Assembly (NCBI GenBank): GCA_020636445.1 | Contig: JACJXV010000018.1 | Span: 1-64,000, forward strand | DNA from: Lewinellaceae bacterium | Lineage (GTDB): Bacteria; Bacteroidota; Bacteroidia; Chitinophagales; Saprospiraceae | Reading direction: 5' to 3' | Length of the DNA stretch: 64,000 bases | Shown here: positions 36,308-46,264 of the stretch, piece by piece | How the letters are laid out: each line of letters begins with the position of its first letter | Position numbering within the stretch: the stretch's first letter is position 1 | Position numbers and translations under genes: made by a program | Notes under the pieces: model-generated | Databases searched by the model: none | Seen by the model: only the letters and a program-made list of their open reading frames with translations | What the model was told of the DNA's origin: nothing

Positions 36308-37462
36308 ATGCAACCCAAAAACATGCTTCCCTCCGGGGTCCTTCTGCTGTTGGTTTTCTTCAGTAGCCTCAGTTGCCAGTCACAATCTACCCGAACGATT
36401 GAGCCTGCGTTTTACTATTGGAAAACAAGCTGGCAATTTACCAAAGCAGATGCTGCATTAGCGCAACCCCTGGCTTCGCGATTTTACGTTCGCTATTTTG
36501 ATGTGGATTGGAATGCCGGTTATGCACAAGCTATTCCCGTAGGGGTGTTAGATGTAAATGGCATAACCTACTCTCCGGAAAACCGGCTTTCGCCGGGGGC
36601 TATTGTGCCAACCGTTTTTATCACCAACCGAACCATGGAAAAACTGACCATGGAGGATGTCCCGGTTCTTGCCGACAAGATTGTGCGGAAAATTCAGCGG
36701 ATAAATGAAGAAGTTGCTCAGCTTGCCGGTTACGCTGTATATGACGATGAGGTGAATGATGAAACCGATTGGGAGGTTCGGCAACGGCGCGCAGATTCTG
36801 CACAGGCAGCGGTTTTGTCCAATATCGGCGAAATTCAGTTAGATTGTGATTGGACCCAAACCACCCGCGATCGATTTTTCTCTTTACTCAAGGAAGTTCA
36901 GCTGCGAGTACCCAACTGGACGTTATCCTGTACACTGCGCCTGCACCAGTATCGCGACCGGAAGGAAAGTGGTATACCCCCCGTCAGCAGGGTAATGTTG
37001 ATGTGTTATAACACGGGTAATGTTAAGCATCTGGCCGAGAACAATGCGATTATTGATCCGGGGGTTATCCAGACCTATTTAAAGGGTGAACCCTACCCTT
37101 TGGAGATAGACCTGGCCCTGCCTGTTTTTTACTGGGGGGCATGGTTTCGGGGTACATCTTTCCAGGGCTTATTGCGTGCAATGACTCCCGAAAGTGCCGC
37201 GCAGAGTACGTTTTTGCGGGCTATAGGTGACAACCGATACCAGGTTACACAGGATACGGTTATTAATCAGGATTATCTCCGGGAGGGGGATCAGATCCGG
37301 ATTGATGGACCCGGTCCGGCTGTCATGGAAACGGTTATTCCTTTACTGCGGGGAGTACTACCACGCCAGGGTTTGGTTCGGGTTGCTTTTTTTGATTGGG
37401 ATTATGAAAAAATGAAAGGCCATGAAGCTTCGATACTGGAAATATTGGATCGCCTGCGTTAG
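36308..37462 (+). CDS. Exported lipoprotein of unknown function, first of a coupled trio
   Basis: 384 residues. Signal with probable lipobox (FFSSLSCQSQ). The mature part alternates strand and helix (FYVRYFDVDWNAG, IVPTVFITNRTMEKL, IQLDCDWTQTTRDRFFSLL, PVFYWGAWFRG, VRVAFFDWDYEKMKG), which looks like a TIM-barrel glycosidase-type fold, but I cannot assign catalytic residues. The next gene starts 40 bases before its stop codon in another frame, so translation is coupled. No close named family comes to mind. Confidence 0.7.
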   Translation: MQPKNMLPSGVLLLLVFFSSLSCQSQSTRTIEPAFYYWKTSWQFTKADAALAQPLASRFYVRYFDVDWNAGYAQAIPVGVLDVNGITYSPENRLSPGAIVPTVFITNRTMEKLTMEDVPVLADKIVRKIQRINEEVAQLAGYAVYDDEVNDETDWEVRQRRADSAQAAVLSNIGEIQLDCDWTQTTRDRFFSLLKEVQLRVPNWTLSCTLRLHQYRDRKESGIPPVSRVMLMCYNTGNVKHLAENNAIIDPGVIQTYLKGEPYPLEIDLALPVFYWGAWFRGTSFQGLLRAMTPESAAQSTFLRAIGDNRYQVTQDTVINQDYLREGDQIRIDGPGPAVMETVIPLLRGVLPRQGLVRVAFFDWDYEKMKGHEASILEILDRLR

Positions 37463-39923
37463 CACTCTTTTTTTGCCGCCTTACGTATTGGTGAATAGTT
37501 GCGGTGTCGACTTTGATCCCGATGCCTATCGGATGGCGTTCTTTAATCCACTGGCGGGAGCTACGGCACCTCAGGTGCCTTTTTTCTATAGTTATAGCCA
37601 ACTGAATAGTGAAGCTGCTGACCAACAGCAGCAAGATTACCAGCGGAACTGCCAGGAGTGGGCGCAGCAAATGGGCTCAGGAGTTAAGCTTGCCGATATT
37701 ATGGCAGTGGTGTATCAAGGAACACCTGCCCAATTCCTGGGCGCATACCAGGAAAAAGAGCTGATGGCGGCGTATCCCGGAAACACCTTTGTAGCGGCAC
37801 TGTTGCGCCCGGAAAATAAAAAACTCCTGGACTATTTGCATTTGGCCTTCCGGGCGGAATTTGCCCATTTTGCGAGCGATGACCCCTGGGGACTTGACGA
37901 ATCAGTCACGGACAGAAACAGGTCATTGCGGGAGATTGTTGCCGCGGCCCGTAAACAATTGAAGGCTACTTCCAACGCTTTTTTGCGTCAGCGACTGACT
38001 TATCAGATTCTGCTTCAGCAGCGGTATCTGGGGGGATACCGGGAAGTTATTGACCTGTACGAGGCGAATTTTGCGAAAGGCCCCGGGGCACAGAGTATGT
38101 TGGGGCCGTGGGCAACTTTCCATGCGGCCTACGCTTACCGGCAAATAGGCGATCGGATCAAAGCCGGCTACCTCCTGAGTCGGGCGTTCAGTGGCAGTGA
38201 GTCTAAGAAGATTCGAAGTTATTTCGACTTTGACGCCAAGAGTGTCGAACGGATCTTACGCCTGGCTAATTCCCCCGCCGAAAAAGCCGTCATTATTACC
38301 CTGGGCGCATTGCACAACCCCGGGCGTAGTTTGACTAACTTGACGGAAATAGCCCGGCTGGATCCTGCCTGCCCGTTTATGCCATTGCTCGTTGGGCGTG
38401 AAATCAATAAGCTGGAAGACTGGCTGCTCACGCCAGCGGTAACCTTTTTTCCTCCCGCCCTTGGGGGCCAACCCTGGTCGGAGGATGAAAATACCTGGCA
38501 GCCGCGTGAAGAAGCCAGTGTGGACCCGAATGCCCAATATCAGGTCCGGAACCAGATCAAAGATCAACAGTATCTACATGATGTAATTCGTTTTTTGGAA
38601 GAAAACCAGCAGCGATTTCCGGCAGCACAGGCTGATTTTTACCGCCTGGCATTGGCTCATCTGTACGGGATAGATGGACAGGAGCGCAAAGCAAGAAATC
38701 AGCTGGCGATGATATCGGCTGCGGCACCTCCTGTTTTACAGGTACAAAGCAAACTGGAGGAGGTGGTTTTACTAAGCCGTGGTGGCAACCTGACCAGTGA
38801 AGCAACCAAGCTGGATTTGGCAGAAGCCCTCTTGTACTTACAAAAACACGCTGATTTGCTGGCCGAAAATTGGCGCATTTACCCTAAGCTGTTACTGTAT
38901 TTAGCCCGGCAATTTCAGGTACAAGGAGACATTATAAGTGCCGGATTGCTCTATAACCGGGCCCTGTTGATACCCACCAATGCTAATCTGGCATCGGGAT
39001 ATTATCGTTCGATTGCCTTTTTCGATCGGTATGCCTCCCGAGAGGTAGTAGATGCCCTGTTGTCGCTCCACCAACGCAAAGATAAAACACCCTTTGAGCA
39101 GGTATTGACGGCACCCTTGACGGCACCGGAAAAAGAATCGCCGTCCGGCTACAGTTGGGATGAATACCAGGACTTCTGGCAAGAGGAGCTGGAGCCTACT
39201 TATCCGCTGCCAGCTACGGAAAAATTACTGGACTTAAAGGGAACAATCGCTTTCCGGGAGAACGACTTGACAGGTGCCGCAGCAGCGTTTAATGCATTAC
39301 CCAAAAACTATTGGCAGGAGACCTATGCCTTTGGTGATCACCTACAGTATGACCCCTTTGCTGATGCCAACCACTGGCCCTGGCAGGGAACGTTACTGCC
39401 GGCCGATAAGCAAGAAATTGTGCGTCAGGCGATAGGTGTTCAGCAGCAAATAGTATCGGGGAATAATAATGCCCAGGCCCATTACCTACTGGGGAACCTA
39501 TACTTCAACAGCAGTTACTGGGGGAATAGCTGGATGCTCTTTAGTTACGGGCGATCCTCTCAGGAACTGTCTTTCTACAGTGCATATGGCGTAGAGAATT
39601 TTCACTTTGGTCCAAACGACCGACGTTATTCCAACGTCTACTATGGATTGGAACGGGCGATGGCCCAATATCAGCAGGTTTTACGGAATTCTCCCCCCGC
39701 GGAGTTAGCGGCAAAAGCCATGCACATGCTGGCCTATTGCGACGAGTTGCGTTACCGGGCTGATACGAAACCGGCAATCCGCGATTGGGATGCAAAGATC
39801 CCTCCTTATTTCTCACCGTTTTATCAGGAATGGCAGCAAAAGTACCGACAAACGCAAACCTATGCTACCCGCCTACGGGAATGCCCCCTATTAGAAGACT
39901 ATATCATGGAAAACCGTAAGTAA
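37422..39923 (+). CDS. Large exported helical-repeat protein, second of the trio
   Basis: 833 residues. Signal peptide (about residues 1-20, ending near VNSCG). The rest is mainly helical, with TPR/alpha-solenoid character (EKAVIITLGALHNPGRSLTNL; DIISAGLLYNRALLIP; NAQAHYLLGNLYFNSSYWGNSW). Tyrosine, tryptophan and glutamine are frequent. It could scaffold an envelope complex. The stop codon TAA overlaps the ATG of the third gene (TAATG), a strong sign of coupled translation. No family recognised. Confidence 0.72.
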   Translation: MKLRYWKYWIACVSTLFLPPYVLVNSCGVDFDPDAYRMAFFNPLAGATAPQVPFFYSYSQLNSEAADQQQQDYQRNCQEWAQQMGSGVKLADIMAVVYQGTPAQFLGAYQEKELMAAYPGNTFVAALLRPENKKLLDYLHLAFRAEFAHFASDDPWGLDESVTDRNRSLREIVAAARKQLKATSNAFLRQRLTYQILLQQRYLGGYREVIDLYEANFAKGPGAQSMLGPWATFHAAYAYRQIGDRIKAGYLLSRAFSGSESKKIRSYFDFDAKSVERILRLANSPAEKAVIITLGALHNPGRSLTNLTEIARLDPACPFMPLLVGREINKLEDWLLTPAVTFFPPALGGQPWSEDENTWQPREEASVDPNAQYQVRNQIKDQQYLHDVIRFLEENQQRFPAAQADFYRLALAHLYGIDGQERKARNQLAMISAAAPPVLQVQSKLEEVVLLSRGGNLTSEATKLDLAEALLYLQKHADLLAENWRIYPKLLLYLARQFQVQGDIISAGLLYNRALLIPTNANLASGYYRSIAFFDRYASREVVDALLSLHQRKDKTPFEQVLTAPLTAPEKESPSGYSWDEYQDFWQEELEPTYPLPATEKLLDLKGTIAFRENDLTGAAAAFNALPKNYWQETYAFGDHLQYDPFADANHWPWQGTLLPADKQEIVRQAIGVQQQIVSGNNNAQAHYLLGNLYFNSSYWGNSWMLFSYGRSSQELSFYSAYGVENFHFGPNDRRYSNVYYGLERAMAQYQQVLRNSPPAELAAKAMHMLAYCDELRYRADTKPAIRDWDAKIPPYFSPFYQEWQQKYRQTQTYATRLRECPLLEDYIMENRK

Positions 39924-41317
39924 TGTCTACTGAAAGAAATCGAAAGGCTCTCGCGAGTAGTTGGTTAGCGTTATTTCTCCTTTGGGCGGGGCCTATAGTA
40001 GCTACTGAGCCGCACTGGATATCGCTGGATAAAGTAGTCCTGGATTTGGCTGGAGTTCAGTTTCAGGTTTCGGCGGTGGTGGATGCACGGACGGAAAAAT
40101 TTTGTCTGGGATTAGTGCAAAAGGGGATTGGCAACCGGCGGGTTCCTGCTCAACTGGAGGGGGGCCTTGAGGTAGCTTTGATGCAGTTAATTCAACGGAG
40201 CCAGGCGCTGTTTAAAAGCACCGGGCCTGCTTACGTCCTGCAAGTACACCTGCTGCAGGTATATGAAGTAACCTATACCGGTAAGGAAATCGCAATGACC
40301 GAGCTGGACGTTTCCTTCCTGGAACCCTTACCGGATGGTAATTATCGCGAACTTTACCGAACGGGGAATACGCAGGAAAAAAATGGTGTTGATGTTACTG
40401 GGCTGCATGACCGAAATATAGCTAATGCGCTAAGTCGTGCTATGCAAATTTTTCAGGACCGACTTAATCAACAAAGCACCTGGAATTACTCTTTGCCGGC
40501 AACGGATTTACGTTTACCAGGGAGGGCATCAAGTTACCCGGCCCAGCAGCAGCTTTCAGCGCAAGCCTTTTTTTATAGTTTCGAAAATTTCCGTGACCTG
40601 GTAGCCAGTAAATCAGCAAAGGGATTAGATTACATGGACCTTGAGGAGAAGCAAGGCCATGTGAAGGCTAAACCCCAGTGGAAATCTGGCTATCAAATTG
40701 ACGAGAATCCAATTTGGGCACTTTCGGACGGCCAGGCTTATTACATAAAACTGGGTAGGAGTTACTACCCTTTGGAAAAAGCAGACGATGGATCTTTTAT
40801 CTTTTGGGCTCCCTCCATTCGGAATGTGACTGCTGCAGGCCTGTTTGGCGGAATTGTAGGGGGCCTGGTAGGGGGGCTATTGATGAATGGCATTGGTTCA
40901 GAAAAAGGCCCTCCTGTTGCGTATCGGCTCGATATGAACACAGGAGCCATTCACCCGGAATCGACGCTCAAGAACCGACGCATTGAGTCGAGACTGTTAG
41001 TTTATTGTTCGCGGTTTAACCCGGAAGAAACGCGGCTTGAGGTGGTTGTTGACGGACAAACTCGCTGTTCGCTGGGTGCTGGGGAGTATACGATGGTTCA
41101 TTTAGCCCCGGAGTTAACCGAGGTGAAAGTGTGTTTACTTCAAGGGATTGAGGAGTTTTGTCAGGAGGTTTCCTTGGAGGTTTTCTATACCGAATTCCTG
41201 CTGGCAAGAGTGAAACGCGATGGATCATTGGACATTGAAAAGCCCAATAGCAATATCGAATTAGATATCCGCATGGATATTGAGGCGGGTCGGATACGGG
41301 AGGTGGAGAGTAAGTGA
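39923..41317 (+). CDS. Exported protein with glycine-zipper segment, third of the trio
   Basis: 464 residues. N-terminal signal (WLALFLLWAGPIVA). Middle domain about residues 30-190, with a lipoprotein-like CLGLVQ cysteine strand and PAYVLQVHLLQVYEVTYTG. Near residue 310 a glycine-rich membrane-like stretch (AAGLFGGIVGGLVGGLLMNGIG) could insert in a membrane as a glycine zipper. The C-terminal part is beta-rich. Its start codon shares two bases with the preceding stop. I know no family. The trio 36308-41317 appears to be one transcription and translation unit. Confidence 0.7.
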   Translation: MSTERNRKALASSWLALFLLWAGPIVATEPHWISLDKVVLDLAGVQFQVSAVVDARTEKFCLGLVQKGIGNRRVPAQLEGGLEVALMQLIQRSQALFKSTGPAYVLQVHLLQVYEVTYTGKEIAMTELDVSFLEPLPDGNYRELYRTGNTQEKNGVDVTGLHDRNIANALSRAMQIFQDRLNQQSTWNYSLPATDLRLPGRASSYPAQQQLSAQAFFYSFENFRDLVASKSAKGLDYMDLEEKQGHVKAKPQWKSGYQIDENPIWALSDGQAYYIKLGRSYYPLEKADDGSFIFWAPSIRNVTAAGLFGGIVGGLVGGLLMNGIGSEKGPPVAYRLDMNTGAIHPESTLKNRRIESRLLVYCSRFNPEETRLEVVVDGQTRCSLGAGEYTMVHLAPELTEVKVCLLQGIEEFCQEVSLEVFYTEFLLARVKRDGSLDIEKPNSNIELDIRMDIEAGRIREVESK

Positions 41318-41369
41318 CTCACCTGCACTAAAGTTTCGGCAGGCGAAGGGGGAATCGGTAACCAGTAGG

Positions 41370-41525
41370 CAGTACGCAGATGGCATTACTCCTAACCAGT
41401 TTGCGGACCCGTCTACGCCAGGTTAAGGTGGGTAACCCTCCTGCACCTAAGGTTTCGTCGGGTAAAAAATGCTTATTTTTTGAGTGAGCAGTGAGCAGTG
41501 AAGAGTCGCGTCCAACGAATAACTA
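41370..41525 (+). repeat. Left arm of a diverged 157-bp inverted repeat
   Basis: The reverse complement of this stretch aligns with 45501-45657 over its whole length, with several mismatches. It includes GTTATTCGTTGGACGCGAC, TCAAAAAATAAGCATTTTTT and CGAAACCTTAGGTGCAGG. It holds a copy of the CGCCGAAAC..GTGCAGG element also found near 17.0 and 57.55 kb. No gene lies in 41318-41835. Confidence 0.8.
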
Positions 41526-41616
41526 GTGCTTTGTCAACTAAGAATTTAGATGTTCAGAATCCCCCGGGAAAACCTTCCGGATTTTCCATTGCGCCTGATT
41601 ATTCACCGAAATTTCT

Positions 41617-41656
41617 CGCAACGACGCAACGACGCAACGACGCAACGACGCAACGA
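41617..41656. repeat. Tandem array of the 8-base unit CGACGCAA
   Basis: Five adjoining units (CGCAACGACGCAACGACGCAA...) bounded by CTCG and CGAG. This is a simple-sequence repeat prone to slippage. It lies in the intergenic space just outside the left inverted-repeat arm. Confidence 0.85.
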
Positions 41657-41835
41657 GACATAGCGATGTCGTTTCACGTTTCACTAATCCTTAATTTCAA
41701 ACTTGACAGAACACTAGAACCCAATAACCAGGGACCAGAAACCAGTCAACGGTAACAGTTTTGGTCCAAGCCCAAACAACAGGTACCCTGGCCGAGGTGG
41801 TGGACGTCAGTTGCCGGTCATAGTTATTAAGGCGA

Positions 41836-43032
41836 CTAAACCGGTGGCTCAAAAAAACAAATGGTACCTCCAACCCAGTCAAAATCTTTGTTATAGCGGA
41901 CCCCGATCATTTCGCCCCGGCTCATGCGCCCCAGGTTGTTGACTAACTGCGGTCTGTCCTGGCCGGGCAGCCAGGTATACATCAAGCGCACTTCTGCTTT
42001 TACACCGCCACTGGGGGAGGCAATGACGGGGTGGTAGTGAACCTTGCGTTGCAGCAGGTAGTGCGAGCGATCGGTAATCGCATCGAGCATTTCGACCGTA
42101 GGGTGCAACTGCACACCCATCCCGGCAAAGGAAAACAGGGGCTTAAGCACATACTGGTCCAGATCTTCCGGGTAGCTACTCAGGTCGCTGAGGAAATGAC
42201 TATCCGGCACAAAGGGACTCTTCAGCAAGGGCAGTGTATATTTACTGATCCGATAAAACCAGTTGGGATGTGCCAGCCAGGTAACATCGACTTCGTCGGT
42301 GAGTGAAAATTCCGTTTTCAGATTGGGAAACTGCTGCAGGTCGTCGGTGATTACCCGGTTGTAGATCCGCCGAATGGGCATTTTTCGGCCGTCTTTTTCA
42401 TAATACAATTCCCGCCCAGAGCGCTTCACCTTGGTCAGGCAAACCGTTTTTATACCCAGATCGCGCTCCGTGACAGCAAAATCTATGCGCGTTTTTTGCT
42501 GTTCCGGATATATTTCAAGCAGCACCGTTTCTTCCGGTCGGGCATCGCCAATAAATAATTGCTTCAAATGGTCCAGGTACGTTTCGTGCGTATGGCCATT
42601 AAAATAATTGGTTACATGCGGGGGGCAGACAAATGCATCGCGGTAACAATCGGCCAGGTACGACTGGTAAGCATAGAGCGTAGCAAAACCCTGGAGTTCG
42701 ATCAGGTAGGGCGTAACTTCCCCACTTTCGTCAAGGCAAAGACCAAAATCGAACGTTAGCAGACTGGGGATTTCATCCTCATTAGGCACCCGCTGGTCGG
42801 GGGGGATTGCCCCTTCCGTCAGTTGCCGGAAGTTGGGGGCAACAATCGTATCCACAATATCTTCGCCAGCCTGTATGAGCTTATCGCGAACGCTATTAGA
42901 AAGAAAGATAGGGGTTTCGGCAATTCGGAAGTCCAATTGGCCTGGAAAGTCGGCTTCAAAACGAGCGAGGAACTGTTCATATTTGGCGACCGTGAAAGCG
43001 GCGTTGAACTGATCGCGGAACGATTTTAGCAT
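41836..43032 (-). CDS. ATP-grasp-like protein of unknown specificity
   Basis: 398 residues. An N-terminal domain (SRNFRQ-like, about residues 1-200) includes LLTFDFGLCLDESGEVTPYLIELQGF. Near residue 305 the stretch YVLKPLFSFAGMGVQL has the ATP-grasp K-P...GxG pattern, followed by HYLLQRKV...GVKAEVRLMYTWLPGQ. ATP-grasp enzymes join an acid to an amine or thiol using ATP. The likely ligands of the metal are in the E-V-R-L stretch. I cannot name a substrate. It diverges from the acylase gene, with 195 bases between starts, inside a pair of inverted repeats. Confidence 0.6.
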   Translation of the reverse strand: MLKSFRDQFNAAFTVAKYEQFLARFEADFPGQLDFRIAETPIFLSNSVRDKLIQAGEDIVDTIVAPNFRQLTEGAIPPDQRVPNEDEIPSLLTFDFGLCLDESGEVTPYLIELQGFATLYAYQSYLADCYRDAFVCPPHVTNYFNGHTHETYLDHLKQLFIGDARPEETVLLEIYPEQQKTRIDFAVTERDLGIKTVCLTKVKRSGRELYYEKDGRKMPIRRIYNRVITDDLQQFPNLKTEFSLTDEVDVTWLAHPNWFYRISKYTLPLLKSPFVPDSHFLSDLSSYPEDLDQYVLKPLFSFAGMGVQLHPTVEMLDAITDRSHYLLQRKVHYHPVIASPSGGVKAEVRLMYTWLPGQDRPQLVNNLGRMSRGEMIGVRYNKDFDWVGGTICFFEPPV

Positions 43033-43227
43033 AGTCTGCTTTTTTGCTAAAAGTTACAATAAGCACCCGAAAAAACAAGTAACTTCGAAAATATACTCAG
43101 GTTGAATGACTGCCGGTGCCCGGAAGTTGGCGATCCTAAACTACTTTGGCCTGTGCATACCCCAATTTTAGACCAGGAGTTGTATCCAGTGTGTTGATTA
43201 ATCTTTATCGATCCGAAAAAACGAGTT

Positions 43228-45345
43228 ATGGCAACTGTTACGCAAAGAACCTTAATCCTGACCTTCTTCAGTTTACTAACCTTGGCCATTCAAGGCCAGG
43301 AGGCTACCCGTCCGCTTGCCGAGCAAGTTACGATACGCCGTACAACCTACGGGGTACCCCATGTGTTGGGGGAAAACTTACGAGCCGTTGCCTTTGGGTT
43401 GGCGTACTGTGAACTCGAAGATTATGGCGAGCGGGTAGTAAAACCCCTGGTTGCGGCCCGGGGACAGGCTGGGCTTCTCGAAGGGCCTGAGGCCATCGAG
43501 GCTGATATTGCTAACCGATTGGGGTATGAACGGACAGTAGCTACCTATCATTTGTTAGGGCAAGACACCCGCGACTTGTTGGAAGGGTTTGCGGCGGGGG
43601 TGAATCATTATCTCGACCGTTATCCCGATTCACTGGTAGCTTTTCAGCACTGGCGTTTTACGGGGTATGATGTAGCAGCTGTCACGACGAACATTACCGT
43701 TCCGCCGGGAGGTACCCGGATTATGCAACGGTTGCAACGCGAAAAAGCCCGCCGCGATTCGCTGGCGGCGGTTCGGGGGGAAGGGTCTAACGCCTGGGCT
43801 TTTGCACCCAGCCGAACGACCTCCGGAAAAGCCATTTTGGTTCGGAATCCGCATTTATCCTGGAGTGCTGGCTATTACGAAGCACATCTGTCAGTTCCGG
43901 GCAAGTTGAATTTTTATGGCGATTTTCGCATTGGGGGGCTCTTTGCGATAATCGGTGGATTCAACGAGCGGCTGGGGTGGTCAACTACGAATAATGCCCC
44001 TGACCTGGATGAAGTTTATGCCCTGCCCCGTGATCTAAATCAAGACAACGCTTACATCCTGGATGGGGCTAGCCATAAGCTAACGTCACGTCAGGTTCAG
44101 GTGGAATACCGCGAAGCGGGAAAACTATTTACCGCCAGTCGTGAGTGGTGGTTTAGCCCTTACGGACCAGTGATTGAGCGCGACAGCCAGTTTATTTACA
44201 TTCTCAAGGCTGCTGGGGATGGCGAATACCGGCGAGGAGAACAATTTACCCGCATGTTGCTGGCTCGTAATCTCGAGGAATGGAAAGCGGCAATGCGGCT
44301 GCAGGCGATCACCTCTTCCAACTATACGTATGCGGATGCCGATGGCCATATCTTTTACGTTTGGAATGCCGTAACGCCACGTTTTCCTATTCCTCCAGGA
44401 GGAGATAGCCTGGCGGTACAAGTTACATCAGCGGCCCAAATTTGGTCTACTCCTATTGTCTTTGATTCGTTACCCCAGTTGCTCGACCCTCCGGGTGGGT
44501 ATCTGCACAACGAAAATGATCCTTTTCATTTTACGAACATGCAGGCCATATTACGGCCGGAACAATTTCCAGCTTCTTTTCCTGCCCCCCGATTGCGACA
44601 GCGAAGTCAGTTAAGTATTTCTTTAATCCAGGGGGATGACCAATTGTCTCTGGAGGAGGTTATTGCACGCAAGCACAATATGCGCATGCTCATAGCTGAT
44701 CAGGTAAAACCGGATTTGTTGGAAGTTATCCGAAAAAACAAACCCAATGCAGCACAGCGAGCCTTGCAAAAGCACCTGGGGGCCTGGGACAATACCGTCC
44801 GTGCCGAAAGCCGGGGCGGGGTGGCCTTTGCGGAGTGGTGGACCACCTACGAGCGGATGATGCGGGGAAAAGAATTATATCGCATTCCCTGGGATTATGC
44901 TGACCCCCTTAATACCCCCAGGGGTATTGCCGACCCCGCAATGGCGCTGGCGGCGCTCGCCGCGTCCACAGAAGCGCTGAAGACCCGCTTTGGCACCTGG
45001 GATCTGGCCTGGGGGGATGTTCATCGGCTGCGCAGGGGCGAGGTTGATTTGCCTATTGGGGGCGGGCACGGAGGCCTGGGCTGTTTCCGGGTATTATGGT
45101 TTTCGGATACACCTGACGGGAAGCGGCAAATAAGCGGGGGCGATGGCTGGCAGCTTGCTGTGGAATTCACAGATCCCCCCCGGGCTTATTCTGTACTGGC
45201 TTACGGACAGACCAATAACCCTGCTTCACCTCATTTTACAGACCAGACTGGGTTATTTGCAGCTAGTCAAATGAAATCGGTTGCGTTTACCGAGGATGCC
45301 ATCCGGGCGAGCTTGCTGCGTGCCTATTCACCGGGGGAGGAGTAA
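43228..45345 (+). CDS. Penicillin acylase family (S45) amidase, periplasmic
   Basis: 705 residues. Signal peptide (LILTFFSLLTLAIQGQ). The alpha part is followed by the self-processing site GEGSNAWAFAPSRT, where Ser187 would become the N-terminal nucleophile of the beta chain. NPHLSW and GFNERLGWSTTNNAPDLDE are family segments. The enzyme cleaves N-acyl amides such as acyl-homoserine lactones or beta-lactam side chains; the real substrate is unknown. The length is a little shorter than classical penicillin G acylase (about 840). Confidence 0.9.
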   Translation: MATVTQRTLILTFFSLLTLAIQGQEATRPLAEQVTIRRTTYGVPHVLGENLRAVAFGLAYCELEDYGERVVKPLVAARGQAGLLEGPEAIEADIANRLGYERTVATYHLLGQDTRDLLEGFAAGVNHYLDRYPDSLVAFQHWRFTGYDVAAVTTNITVPPGGTRIMQRLQREKARRDSLAAVRGEGSNAWAFAPSRTTSGKAILVRNPHLSWSAGYYEAHLSVPGKLNFYGDFRIGGLFAIIGGFNERLGWSTTNNAPDLDEVYALPRDLNQDNAYILDGASHKLTSRQVQVEYREAGKLFTASREWWFSPYGPVIERDSQFIYILKAAGDGEYRRGEQFTRMLLARNLEEWKAAMRLQAITSSNYTYADADGHIFYVWNAVTPRFPIPPGGDSLAVQVTSAAQIWSTPIVFDSLPQLLDPPGGYLHNENDPFHFTNMQAILRPEQFPASFPAPRLRQRSQLSISLIQGDDQLSLEEVIARKHNMRMLIADQVKPDLLEVIRKNKPNAAQRALQKHLGAWDNTVRAESRGGVAFAEWWTTYERMMRGKELYRIPWDYADPLNTPRGIADPAMALAALAASTEALKTRFGTWDLAWGDVHRLRRGEVDLPIGGGHGGLGCFRVLWFSDTPDGKRQISGGDGWQLAVEFTDPPRAYSVLAYGQTNNPASPHFTDQTGLFAASQMKSVAFTEDAIRASLLRAYSPGEE

Positions 45346-45500
45346 CCCTGCCCGCTATGGGCGGGTAAACTGTTACTGCTGACTGGTGTCTGGTTACTGG
45401 TTTCTAGTGACTGGTACTTGGTTGTTGGTGCCTAAATAACGTTGACTGGTTTCTGGCCCGCCTGAGGCGGGTAAATATCTGGTATCTGGTTATTGGCTTA

Positions 45501-45657
45501 TAGTTATTCGTTGGACGCGACCCTTCACTGCTCACCGTTTACTCAAAAAATAAGCATTTTTTTCCCGCCGAAACCTTAGGTGCAGGAAGGTTACCCGCCT
45601 TAGCCTGGTGTAAGCGGGCCTGTGGACTGTTTGCGGAGACTGCCAACTGCATACTGC
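45501..45657 (-). repeat. Right arm of the 157-bp inverted repeat
   Basis: This is the partner of 41370-41525. Shared landmarks in order are TAGTTATTCGTTGGACGCGAC, CTTCACTGCTCACCG, TCAAAAAATAAGCATTTTTT, CCCGCCGAAACCTTAGG and TTACCCGCCTTAGCCTGGTG. The upstream part of the gap (45356-45500) is low-complexity ACTGGT-rich sequence with TACCCGCC hairpins. Confidence 0.8.
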
Positions 45658-46264
45658 CGACTGGGTTATGATTTTTCACCCTCTTTAGCTTAGCGTAGGC
45701 GGGGCACTTCATTCCTTACCTTCCACCCCAATGCCTGTATTGTAACTACGAAACGAGTAGCCTCAGAATTATCCGCAAATAGTAGTGTTGGACAGATTCC
45801 AAGCGAGTAGTTCCCTGCTGGAAATGGTAAGCGTATTATTTAGAGATGTTCGAAAATTGGGAAAATGGCTTTTCGCAAACTTATATTTTGTCTAAATAAG
45901 AATTAAAGTGAGTTTGGTATCATTAAAACCGCCCATAATAGAATATTTATACAGAAAAGTGACACGGATCACTAGGATACATGAATTCATGTTCATATTT
46001 TTGATAAAAGTGCCCTTCGCAGCTTTGCTCTAAAGAAAGCAGGGTATTTGCGGCCAATGGACAGCGAAGCCGCGGCGCAACGGAGGCGGATATTATAGCA
46101 CTATACTTTAAAAAGAAACAGCAAGAAAGCGGAATAGTCCGGTGATAACTGCGCTTGTGTGTAAGCACTATTATCAGGTTTCAGTACTATCCATATTTCA
46201 GGTGCCATAAAGTGGAATGTGAGAATCAGGTGAACGGAACACGGCGCCAAACACTTTCAAAATA
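45658..46264. other. Intergenic region before the SulP gene, no gene seen
   Basis: About 600 bases. The last 350 are AT-rich and presumably hold the promoter of the sulP operon. No credible gene; the short minus-strand frame at 45947-46168 lacks a family or a signal. Confidence 0.6.

Noticed and set aside
41617..41656. Possible iteron/origin array
   Set aside because: The 8-base unit is a simple tandem repeat with no replication gene or DnaA-box pattern nearby.
45947..46168. 73-codon minus-strand frame before sulP
   Set aside because: Low-complexity hydrophobic-cysteine run, no recognisable family, signal or operon; likely chance in AT-rich sequence.
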